Below, one piece after another: positions 20,350 through 28,653 of a stretch of 64,000 bases of DNA. Each line of letters starts with the position of its first letter. Positions within the stretch are counted from its first letter, which is position 1. A model generated the notes under the pieces. That model did not search any database, had not been told where the DNA came from, and saw only the letters and a list, made by a program, of their open reading frames with translations. Origin of the DNA: Burkholderiales bacterium (GTDB lineage Bacteria > Pseudomonadota > Gammaproteobacteria > Burkholderiales > SG8-41); the NCBI GenBank assembly GCA_030683105.1, contig JAUXMZ010000035.1, positions 1 to 64,000 on the forward strand. Direction: 5' to 3'. Both the position numbers and the translations under genes were made by a program.

Positions 20350-22542
20350 CTATGCGGCGGACTGGTGTCCGGCATTGCGCGCCGCGGCAATTGGGAACGA
20401 CAGCGTGACGCGCGCGCCGCGCGGCACCAGGTTGGAAATGGCGATCTCGCCGCCGTGTTCTTCGACAATTTTTTTGACGATTACCAACCCCAAGCCGGTG
20501 CCTTTGGGTTTCGTAGTCACGTACGGCTCGAATACCCGTTTCATCAGGTGCTCGGGAAAACCGCTGCCGTTGTCCGTTACTGTGAACCGCACCGCGTTGG
20601 CGGTTGCTTCGCTGACGAGCACGATGCGGGGATCGGGGATATCGGCAAGCGCATCCTGAGCATTCTGCAGCAGATTATGTATCACCTGTCGCATCTGGGT
20701 GGTGTCGCCTATCACGGGCGGCAGGTGGGGCGCGAGTTCAAGCCGGATGCTGGAACCCAGCGTTTCGTAGAGCGTCAGCACTTCACGCACCAGCTTGTTC
20801 AAATCAAGCGCCTTCATCGATGGCTCGGGTGCGCGCGCATACTGGCTGAATGCATCGACCATGCGCTTCAACGCCGTGACCTGATTGACGATAGTCTGGG
20901 TCGAGCGCGTGAGAATTTCAGCATCCTCAGTCGCGAGCTTGGTGGCAAGCTTGTGCTGCAGCCGTTCGGCTGACAGCTGAATCGGGGTCAGCGGGTTCTT
21001 GATCTCGTGCGCGAGCCTCCGGGCCACCTCGGCCCACGCCGCATCGCGCTGCGCCTGCAGCAAGTGGGTAATGTCGTCGAAGACCACAATACTGCCGGTT
21101 TCCTCGCTTTGCGGCAAATGCGTGCCACGCAACAACAACACCTGGGCGCCCTCCGGCAATTGGCGCTCGATCTGCTGCTCCCATTCGGCCGTATCCGCGT
21201 CTTCAAATCCCGCGCGTATCGTGTGCGCCAATCCGCCAAGCGCGGCGTCATGGGCATTCCATTCAGCGAGATCGCGGCCGAGCAGTTGAGACAGGTCCGT
21301 TGCCAGCATTTGTCCCGCGCTGGGATTGGCCGACCGCAAACGCAAGGCCCCGTCAAAAGCAAGAACGCCTGCAGACAGGCTCGCCAGGATGCTTTCCAGA
21401 TAGGTTTTTGCGTGCGCCAGCTGCGCCTGGTTGCTATCTGCCCGGGCGCGCGTGTCGGCAAGCTGCAGCGTCATGCTGTTGAAGGACTGTGTCAGCATGC
21501 CCAACTCGTCGCTGCTGGCTACCGCCGCGCGCTGACTGAAGTCCCCCTGGGCCACGGCCCGCGTACCCTCAACCAGGATGCCAAGTGGTGCGGAAAGCCG
21601 TTCCGAGAGCACGAAAGCCAGCGAGAGAGAAGATAAAAGCGCGAGCAACAGGGCCAGCGTCAAGGTGATGCCGTAGAGGCGTTTCAGCCCGAGACGCGAC
21701 AGCGTGAGTTCTTGGTACTCGCGGTATCCTGCCTGCACCGTCTCGGCGTCCTGCGCCAGCTGCTTCGGCACAGGCTGCAGCAACTGCAGCACACGCGCAT
21801 CCTCTGCCAGGGAAACCACACTGACCGGCACCAGCACCCGCAGGACCAGCCCGCGCTCGGCCACCGCTTCGACGGCGCTGTAGGTTTTCTGCAGCCGGAT
21901 CTGGCGCAACGCCGCCGCACCCGGCGGATCCGGAATCAACGCCGTGCGATCACCGCCCGAGTAGGTGATCACTTTGCCGCGCGCCGTGAACAGTGTTGCT
22001 TCCTTAACACCTGCCTGTTCGCGCAGGGTGTTCAGCACGGCCGCCTGCTCGGCAGGTGACCGCATCGACATCTGGAGCGCTATCGAATCAGCTTTCGCGG
22101 TAAGGTCTTTGAGCAGGCCATCAAGCGCATTGCGGCTGATGTTGAGTCCGCCTTCTAACGCCGTGTCGACACGCACTTCGAACCAGGATTCGATACTTTT
22201 TCCCAGAAATTGCACGGATACGCCATAGATCAGCGCACCCGGCAAAACGGCCATCAGCGCGAACAGCAACACCAGTCGCAGCGTAAGTCTTGCGCCGAAG
22301 ACCCCGGCGCGGAGCCGGCGTCTGAGGGTCAGCAACTGGTAGCCGACCAGCGCCGCGAGCGCCAGCGCGATGCCGCCGTTGATCATCAGCAGCAGCGAAT
22401 AATGCTCGGAGAACAGCGCCGTGTTCGCGCTGGCGGTCGCGAGCAGGAACAGCGCGACCGCGCCGAAACCGATGCCCAGGATTAATAAATACCTGATCCC
22501 GTACCGGGAAAACCCCGGCCGCAGTGCCGCTTTACTCGTCAC
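20350..22542 (-). CDS. ntrY: NtrY-like membrane sensor histidine kinase
   Basis: Transmembrane nitrogen/redox-type sensor kinase of 730 residues. Several hydrophobic segments in roughly the first 135 residues and one near 295-315 flank a periplasmic sensor region. Then come HAMP, PAS, a dimerisation domain with phospho-acceptor H512 in LAHEIKNPLTPIQL, and a HATPase domain with DNGSGFPEHL and GTGLGLVIVKKI. It is coupled by a 4-bp overlap to the DUF4390 gene upstream and is followed by ntrX. NtrY/NtrX systems in related bacteria respond to nitrogen status or oxygen. Confidence 0.95.
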   Translation of the reverse strand: MTSKAALRPGFSRYGIRYLLILGIGFGAVALFLLATASANTALFSEHYSLLLMINGGIALALAALVGYQLLTLRRRLRAGVFGARLTLRLVLLFALMAVLPGALIYGVSVQFLGKSIESWFEVRVDTALEGGLNISRNALDGLLKDLTAKADSIALQMSMRSPAEQAAVLNTLREQAGVKEATLFTARGKVITYSGGDRTALIPDPPGAAALRQIRLQKTYSAVEAVAERGLVLRVLVPVSVVSLAEDARVLQLLQPVPKQLAQDAETVQAGYREYQELTLSRLGLKRLYGITLTLALLLALLSSLSLAFVLSERLSAPLGILVEGTRAVAQGDFSQRAAVASSDELGMLTQSFNSMTLQLADTRARADSNQAQLAHAKTYLESILASLSAGVLAFDGALRLRSANPSAGQMLATDLSQLLGRDLAEWNAHDAALGGLAHTIRAGFEDADTAEWEQQIERQLPEGAQVLLLRGTHLPQSEETGSIVVFDDITHLLQAQRDAAWAEVARRLAHEIKNPLTPIQLSAERLQHKLATKLATEDAEILTRSTQTIVNQVTALKRMVDAFSQYARAPEPSMKALDLNKLVREVLTLYETLGSSIRLELAPHLPPVIGDTTQMRQVIHNLLQNAQDALADIPDPRIVLVSEATANAVRFTVTDNGSGFPEHLMKRVFEPYVTTKPKGTGLGLVIVKKIVEEHGGEIAISNLVPRGARVTLSFPIAAARNAGHQSAA

Positions 22543-23105
22543 GGTGTCACCGTCCAGCGATACCAGTCCGTCCCGATGTTCCAGTCGCGCGAACCCAGGG
22601 CGTTGATCTGAAAAGGCTTGGGCAATTGCGTGGTATCCAGCCGCAGGCGCACCGCCGCGGTATAGGTTTCTTTTTTGGCGCGCGCGCCGGGGTCGGCGTC
22701 TTCACGCCGCCGCACGCGGCTCATGACATCCAGCGCTTCGCCCAGGGTGGGGAAATTTTGATAAAGATTCCCGGCCCCGATCCGGTATTGGCGGGTCAGC
22801 GCGTTGTAAGACAGGCGATACTGCTGTTGGGTATAGGCGATTTTTTCGTTGAACCAGTACCAGCGCGAGCGTATCAGTTCGAATTCAAACAAAAAAAACA
22901 GGGAAACACCCTTGTTCAACGCCTCTTCGAGCGGCGGCGTCAATACAATGGTGAAGTCGGCATCGAGCACGTAGCTGTCGTCAACAATGGACAACGCCGC
23001 TTTCCTGACTTCTATGCCTTCGGCGCGAACAGGGGCGTCGCTGGCGAATGTCAGCCATAGCGCGGCAAGGACCGCGAGCAGGTCACTCCTTCTGCAACAG
23101 CGCAT
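22539..23105 (-). CDS. DUF4390 exported protein
   Basis: Small secreted or periplasmic protein of unknown function, about 188 residues, found between rsmB and ntrY in many betaproteobacteria. A hydrophobic segment (LLAVLAALWLTFASDAPVRA) serves as signal peptide. The remainder is a beta-rich domain with the family pattern LSIVDDSYVLDADFTI and YRLSYNALTRQYRI. I start it at the ATG at 23105, which overlaps the end of rsmB; ATGs at 23120 and 23150 are also possible. Overlaps on both sides imply tight co-translation with rsmB and ntrY. Confidence 0.85.
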   Translation of the reverse strand: MRCCRRSDLLAVLAALWLTFASDAPVRAEGIEVRKAALSIVDDSYVLDADFTIVLTPPLEEALNKGVSLFFLFEFELIRSRWYWFNEKIAYTQQQYRLSYNALTRQYRIGAGNLYQNFPTLGEALDVMSRVRRREDADPGARAKKETYTAAVRLRLDTTQLPKPFQINALGSRDWNIGTDWYRWTVTP

Positions 23106-24366
23106 AGAAAAAACCGTCATGCCATTGATCCGGAAGCAGTTGCCCAGCAACCTGTTGTAATTGGAGTTCGGGCGCGGGAAGGGTCAGGCGTCGCGCGTCA
23201 CGATGATGCTCCAGAAATTGCGCTATCTGCAGCTGATTTTCCTCGTGAAACACCGAGCACGTTGCGTACAGCAATTTACCATCACTGGCGAGCAACCGCC
23301 ACAAGGCCTCCAGCATGAGGCGCTGCCGCTCGGCAAACCGGGCGATATCGGCTGCTCGGCGCAGCCACTTGATGTCGGGGTGGCGGCGGACAACCCCGGA
23401 AGCAGAGCACGGCACGTCTGCTAGAATGCGGTCGAACGGCCGGCCATCCCACCACGCCGCCGGCTCGCAGGCGTCGCCGCAGACCACCCGCGCGTCAAGC
23501 CCGAGGCGCCCGAGATTTCCCGTTACACGCTCAAGTCTGGCGGCATCGGCATCCAGCGCAATCAGGTCAACTTGGGCGCGCTCTAGAATATGCGCGGCCT
23601 TGCCTCCCGGCGCCGAGCACGCATCGAGCACCCGCATGCCCGCATCTGCCGCAAGAAATGGCGCTGCGAGTTGGGCAGCCGCATCCTGCACCGACACCCA
23701 GCCATCCGCAAAACCGGGGATGCGCTCAACCGGCTGCGGATCCTCAAGTCGAATCGCCTCGGCGCCGAGCGACTGAGCGGCAATGCCCTGGCTCATCAGG
23801 CGTTCCAGATACTCCTCGGCCGAGACGCGGCGGCGGTTCACGCGCAGGGTCATCGGCGGATGAAGATTGCCGGCGTCAAGTATCGTTTCGTGCTGAGCCG
23901 GATATTGCTCGCGCAGTTTGGCGATCCACCACTGCGGGTAAGAATAGCGCCCGGCGTCAGTGCTCCGCGCCTCGATCAACAGCGCCGCGCGGCGCCGCAG
24001 AAAATTACGCAGCACGGCATTGGCCAGGCCTTTCGCCGAGGTCAACCCGAGCCGCTCGCAGGCGCGAACCGCATGATCGACTATCGCGTGCGGTGCGGCG
24101 CTCGTGTATTCGAGTTGATACAGCGCGACCCGCAACAAACCGCGCAGCTTCTCGTCGCGCAGCGGTTTATCGAGCAACGCCATGAGCAGGGCATCGATGA
24201 GGCCGAGAAAACGCAGCGTGCCAAAACAAATATCCTGGGTTGCCGCGCGCTGCTGCGCCGATAAACCGGGATTGCCACGCCACAGCGTCGCCAGTTCGGA
24301 ATCCAGACTGCGGCCCGCCAGCACGTGGCTGACGACACCGCTGGCAAGGCTCTGGATGTCGTCCAT
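23083..24366 (-). CDS. rsmB: 16S rRNA m5C967 methyltransferase RsmB
   Basis: Methylates C967 of 16S rRNA with SAM. It has 427 residues: an N-terminal NusB-like RNA-binding domain (about 1-140) and a Rossmann methyltransferase domain with SAM motif LDACSAPGGKAAHILE and the catalytic cysteine in ADVPCSASGVVRRHP. The ATG shares one base with the fmt stop (TGATG), so translation is probably coupled. The order def, fmt, rsmB is common in proteobacteria. Confidence 0.97.
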   Translation of the reverse strand: MDDIQSLASGVVSHVLAGRSLDSELATLWRGNPGLSAQQRAATQDICFGTLRFLGLIDALLMALLDKPLRDEKLRGLLRVALYQLEYTSAAPHAIVDHAVRACERLGLTSAKGLANAVLRNFLRRRAALLIEARSTDAGRYSYPQWWIAKLREQYPAQHETILDAGNLHPPMTLRVNRRRVSAEEYLERLMSQGIAAQSLGAEAIRLEDPQPVERIPGFADGWVSVQDAAAQLAAPFLAADAGMRVLDACSAPGGKAAHILERAQVDLIALDADAARLERVTGNLGRLGLDARVVCGDACEPAAWWDGRPFDRILADVPCSASGVVRRHPDIKWLRRAADIARFAERQRLMLEALWRLLASDGKLLYATCSVFHEENQLQIAQFLEHHRDARRLTLPAPELQLQQVAGQLLPDQWHDGFFYALLQKE

Positions 24367-25283
24367 CAGGCCCCGAGGCTCGCGCCAGGCGCCAAGTCAA
24401 AACCGGCAAGAAAAGCCGTTGCCGGCAGGCGCTTGCCGCCGGCGCGCTGCAACTCCAGCAGGCGCAAGCCCCCCTGGCCACAGCCGACAACGACCCCGGC
24501 GGCGCCAGACTCACACACCACGCCCGGGGCTGCACTTACTCCGGGTTCGACCTGGGCGCGCCAGATCTTGATGAACGTGTCGCCGACCGCGGATGCTGCA
24601 CCGGGAACGGGGTTGAATGCACGCACCTTGCGCGCGATGACCTCGGCACTCTCGCTCCATTCGATTAGCGCCTCCTGTTTGGTGATCTTATGGGCATACG
24701 TGGCCAGCGTGTCGTCCTGGATGCGGGGCACGAGCGGGGCGGCGAGCGCGCACACAATAAGCCGCCCGCCAAGTTTGGCCAACCGGTCATGCAACGCCTG
24801 GGCTGTCTCTTCGGCGCCAATGGCAAGCGTCTCCTGAAACAGGATCGCGCCGGTATCGAGTCCGGCATCCATCTGCATAATGGTGATCCCGGTGTTGGCG
24901 TCGCCCGCCAGGATCGCGCGCTGTATGGGGGCCGCCCCCCGCCAGCGCGGCAGCAGCGACGCGTGGATATTGATGCCGCCCAAGCGCGGAATATCGAGCA
25001 TCGTCTGCGGCACCATCAACCCGTACGCCGCAACGATAAGGACGTCTGGTGCAAGTTCGGTCATGGTTTCGGCGGTTTTCTGATCTCTGAGTGTCACCGG
25101 CTGAAGCACAGGCAGCGCGTGATCCAGCGCCAATTGTTTTACAGCGGATGCCCGTGCCTGCAACCCGCGGCCCGCGGGCCGGTCGGGCTGGGTCAGGACC
25201 AACGCGATGGCATGTCCTGCGCCCAACAGCGCTTCAAGGGCTGCCGCGGCAAAGTCAGGGGTGCCGGCAAATACAATTTTCAT
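24366..25283 (-). CDS. fmt: Methionyl-tRNA formyltransferase
   Basis: Formylates initiator Met-tRNA with 10-formyl-THF, 305 residues. [13 protein letters not shown] fixes the start at 25283. N105 and H107 ([16 protein letters not shown]) are the catalytic/folate motif, and the C-terminal OB-fold domain binds tRNA. It lies downstream of def on the same strand, separated by 246 bp in which I see no gene or clear signal. Confidence 0.97.
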   Translation of the reverse strand: MKIVFAGTPDFAAAALEALLGAGHAIALVLTQPDRPAGRGLQARASAVKQLALDHALPVLQPVTLRDQKTAETMTELAPDVLIVAAYGLMVPQTMLDIPRLGGINIHASLLPRWRGAAPIQRAILAGDANTGITIMQMDAGLDTGAILFQETLAIGAEETAQALHDRLAKLGGRLIVCALAAPLVPRIQDDTLATYAHKITKQEALIEWSESAEVIARKVRAFNPVPGAASAVGDTFIKIWRAQVEPGVSAAPGVVCESGAAGVVVGCGQGGLRLLELQRAGGKRLPATAFLAGFDLAPGASLGA

Positions 25284-25529
25284 GAATGATCTTATGGGCT
25301 GGACCGTGGCAGCCCGGCTGCGCGCGGTTGATTTGTCCACTGCCTTATCTCGGGGGTTGTGGCGCCATTTTACGGCACAAACCCACTTTCAATCAGGGTG
25401 GTCCCCAATGACGAGCGGGGGTTGTCTGCACAAAACGCGACATACGCCCTGGTGGTCGCTGCCGCCGCGACCGCAAAATAAGCGCTGTGTTGCTAACGGA
25501 CGGCAGCGCCTTTTCAAGAGCACGCAACA

Positions 25530-26033
25530 CTACATCGTTTCGCGTTGTTGTTTCCTGAGTTTTGCAAGAATGCGCTGCTGCTTCAGGCGCGAAAGATATT
25601 CGACAAACACCTTGCCGACCAGATGATCCATTTCATGCTGTATGCACACCGCCAGCAGCCCCTCGGCCTCGAGCACGAACGGCTTGCCCTCGGGATTAAG
25701 CGCAGTCACCTTGATGCGTTCGGCGCGCCGCACTTTTTCGTAGATGCCGGGCACGGAAAGACATCCTTCTTCACACTCGGCTTCCCCGCTGGCTTCAAGA
25801 ATTTTCGGGTTGATCAACGCTTTGAGCTGATCGTGCGTTTCCGAAATATCGACCACGATGATGCGCTGATGAACGTCGACTTGCGTGGCAGCCAGGCCGA
25901 CTCCGGGGGCGGCATACATGGTTTGCGCCATGTCTTTGATTAATTGACGAATACTGCCACTTACCTCATGCACCTCGGAGGCGATGGTATGTAGGCGCGG
26001 ATCGGGATAGTGCAGGATAGGAAGTAAAGCCAT
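25530..26033 (-). CDS. def: Peptide deformylase
   Basis: Metalloenzyme that removes the formyl group from nascent proteins, 167 residues. The three family motifs are intact: GVGLAATQ at 44-51, EEGCLS with metal ligand C91, and QHEMDH with H133, E134 and H137. It is divergent from the LysM gene; the 88-bp spacer between them is AT-rich and should carry both promoters. Pairing with fmt links addition and removal of the formyl group. Confidence 0.97.
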   Translation of the reverse strand: MALLPILHYPDPRLHTIASEVHEVSGSIRQLIKDMAQTMYAAPGVGLAATQVDVHQRIIVVDISETHDQLKALINPKILEASGEAECEEGCLSVPGIYEKVRRAERIKVTALNPEGKPFVLEAEGLLAVCIQHEMDHLVGKVFVEYLSRLKQQRILAKLRKQQRETM

Positions 26034-26121
26034 AAAAAACTTGCTAATTTAATCAGCTAGATGCAGAATTTAATCCATTACCTTATGTTGAGCATAAGGC
26101 TTGTACATTGCGGGGTGCTTC

Positions 26122-27270
26122 GTGACTAGACTAATTATATCGCTGTTTTTGCTGTTGGCTCCGGTCATTCAGGCGATGGCCGCCGACGCTGGGGCGCTCA
26201 AAGAAACCGCCCCTGAGCGTTATACCGTGGTTGAGGGCGATACGTTGTGGAGCATTTCCGGCCGCTATCTCAAAGAGCCGTGGCGCTGGCCAGAGTTATG
26301 GAAAATGAACCAGGACCAGATCAAAAACCCCCACCGCATCTACCCCGGAGATGTCCTGGTGCTCGATCGCTCGGCGGAACAGGCTGCGCTGCAGCTTGTG
26401 AAGCTCGACACCGTCAAGCTCTCGCCCAAGGTCCGCATAGAACCGCTGGAAGCGCGTGCCGTGCCCAGCATTTCGCCGGCGGCAATAGCGCCTTTTTTGT
26501 CGCAACCGCTGGTGGTGGGCCAAACCGAACTTGATACGGCTGCACGCATCGTCGCCACCGAGGAAAACCGCGTCGCGCTTGGCGCGGGGAATACCGCCTA
26601 TGTTCAGGGAATTACGAAAGACAAAGGCGAGTTCTGGCAGATTTTTCGCCGCGGGGATCCGCTGATTGATCCTGAAACCAATGAAACCCTGGGATATGAG
26701 ACCCTGTATCTGGGCGAAGGGCGGGTTCGCGATTATGGCAAGGATGTCGCTACGATAGACATCATCAAGTCGACACAGGAAATCTATCAGGATGACCGCC
26801 TGCTACCCGCATCCAAGGAGAGGCCGACCTTTGCCTACGTGCCGCGCGCGCCCCAGAAAACCATCAAAGCCCGCATCGTTTCCGCTTACGGCAATTTGCG
26901 GGAAACCGGCCCGTCATCCATTGTTGCGCTATCCAAAGGCAGCGCGGACGGGCTCGAAGTCGGGCATGTACTGGCGATATACCGCAGCCAGAGCAGCGGC
27001 CAATATACCCACCGCACACAACCCATCTACGGGCGTAGCGGACCGACGGGAAGTGATGAACTGCGCAGCTATTACGGCCAGCGCCTGCCACCCAGGGATG
27101 GCCCTGTTTTCCCCGTGTCCGGATCTGCGAAGGACATAGAAGTCACTCAACTTCCAGACGAGCGTTATGGGCTGGTGATGGTATTCCGCACCTTTGACCG
27201 CGCGGCGTTCGGCCTGATAATGCAGGCATCGCGGCCAGTGTCGGTGCTGGACGTCGTCACCAATCCCTGA
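26122..27270 (+). CDS. LysM-domain exported protein
   Basis: Secreted peptidoglycan-binding protein, about 382 residues. I prefer the GTG at 26122, preceded by GCGGGG, because it opens directly on the signal peptide (RLIISLFLLLAPVIQAMA). A TTG start at 26101 would add seven residues. One LysM repeat follows, with YTVVEGDTLWSISGRYL and a YPGDVLVL end. The remaining 300 residues are a conserved beta-rich region without enzymatic motifs. Homologues sit between def and dprA in many betaproteobacteria; their exact role in envelope maintenance is not settled. Confidence 0.9.
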   Translation: MTRLIISLFLLLAPVIQAMAADAGALKETAPERYTVVEGDTLWSISGRYLKEPWRWPELWKMNQDQIKNPHRIYPGDVLVLDRSAEQAALQLVKLDTVKLSPKVRIEPLEARAVPSISPAAIAPFLSQPLVVGQTELDTAARIVATEENRVALGAGNTAYVQGITKDKGEFWQIFRRGDPLIDPETNETLGYETLYLGEGRVRDYGKDVATIDIIKSTQEIYQDDRLLPASKERPTFAYVPRAPQKTIKARIVSAYGNLRETGPSSIVALSKGSADGLEVGHVLAIYRSQSSGQYTHRTQPIYGRSGPTGSDELRSYYGQRLPPRDGPVFPVSGSAKDIEVTQLPDERYGLVMVFRTFDRAAFGLIMQASRPVSVLDVVTNP

Positions 27271-27318
27271 CCCTGGCGCCTCACGCGGCGCGGCGCGTGT
27301 TGGTTGTTCTCGCCGCCC

Positions 27319-28404
27319 ATGGCTCTTGATAATGACCTCGCATTATGGCTGAGGCTAAGCCTGATCCCGGGGCTTGGCGACCGGTCGCTGCGCCGGCTAC
27401 TTCTTAGTTTTGGTTCCCCTCAGCAAATATTTTCGGCAAGTCGCGCTGCGCTATTAACATTTGTCCCGGCGGAAACGGCCGCGATCATACGAGACGGGGC
27501 GAGCGAGGAAACCCTTGGTGCGGTGACTGCCTGGCTGGAAGACCCGGCCAACCATGTCATTACGCTGGCAGATGCAGAATATCCGCAGGCACTGCTGGAA
27601 ACACCGGATCCACCGCTGCTAATCTATATAAAAGGCCGCGCCGAGTTGCTCAACCGCAGGTCGCTGGCTATCGTCGGCAGTCGCAGCGCGTCCCCGCAAG
27701 GCATGGCCAACGCAGAATCTTTCGCCAAGGCGCTTTCTGATGCCGGGTTGACCATCATCAGCGGTCTTGCGCTTGGCATCGATGCGGCGGCGCACCGCGG
27801 CGGTCTTGCGGGCGCGGCAAGCAGTGTTGCCGTTGTTGGCACCGGGCTTGACATCGTTTACCCCGCACGCAATCGTGATCTTGCGCACCGTCTTGCCGTT
27901 GAGGGCGTGATTTTATCGGAGTACCCGCTGGGCACCCCCGCGCGCGGGGCAAATTTCCCGCGACGCAATCGCCTCATCAGCGGCATGGCTTGCGGCTGTC
28001 TGGTCGTCGAGGCCGCGTTGCAAAGCGGCTCGCTGATTACGGCGCGTCTTGCCAACGAGCAGGGGAAGGATGTTTTTGCGATCCCCGGATCGATACACTC
28101 GCCGCTGTCGAAAGGCTGCCATGCACTGATCAAACAGGGCGCGAAACTTGCCGAAAGCGCGCAGGACATCCTCGAAGAACTCGGGATGACCGCCCCCGCC
28201 GCACACTCTCCCGCGGTCTTGGCTGCGGCAGATTCCCAAACTCAACTGCTGCTCGATCAACTCGGTTTTTATCCCTGCGACATCGACACGCTGTGCGAAC
28301 GCTGCGGATTTAACTGCGACGTGGCGTTGCCTCTGCTCACACAACTTGAGATCGACGGCCGCATTGCGGCACTTCCCGGCGGACGGTTTCAACGCATCAT
28401 CTGA
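27319..28404 (+). CDS. dprA: DNA-processing protein DprA
   Basis: Single-stranded-DNA binder that loads RecA on incoming DNA during natural transformation, 361 residues. It has an N-terminal SAM-like helical region (LRLSLIPGLGDRSLRRLL), the extended Rossmann fold with SRSASPQGMANAE and GLALGIDAAAHRGGL, and a C-terminal winged helix of about 60 residues. The ATG at 27319 matches the family start. The 249 bp between dprA and topB contain no gene I can support; smg (DUF494), often found here, is absent. Confidence 0.95.
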   Translation: MALDNDLALWLRLSLIPGLGDRSLRRLLLSFGSPQQIFSASRAALLTFVPAETAAIIRDGASEETLGAVTAWLEDPANHVITLADAEYPQALLETPDPPLLIYIKGRAELLNRRSLAIVGSRSASPQGMANAESFAKALSDAGLTIISGLALGIDAAAHRGGLAGAASSVAVVGTGLDIVYPARNRDLAHRLAVEGVILSEYPLGTPARGANFPRRNRLISGMACGCLVVEAALQSGSLITARLANEQGKDVFAIPGSIHSPLSKGCHALIKQGAKLAESAQDILEELGMTAPAAHSPAVLAAADSQTQLLLDQLGFYPCDIDTLCERCGFNCDVALPLLTQLEIDGRIAALPGGRFQRII

Positions 28405-28653
28405 CGCGTTCGCATGGTCTCGCGTGTGACTTTTATCACCGTTGCTGACCGGCTCGCCCCTTGAGCCAACATTCCATAGAAAACAACGGCTACGCGCCAC
28501 ATTGCGGCGTGATTTACCGCCTTGGTTTCGGATGCCGCGGCGCACGCGGCTTGCTATTGCCACCTTTTATTCTTATTATCGTGCGCTCTTTTTGTGTCCC
28601 TTGCGAGAACCAGCTCGCACCATACGCTCTAAACAAAAGTTTCAGAAAACACC

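Noticed and set aside
28405-28653. smg (DUF494) gene or remnant before topB
   Set aside because: Frames in this spacer show no smg-like sequence and no ribosome site.
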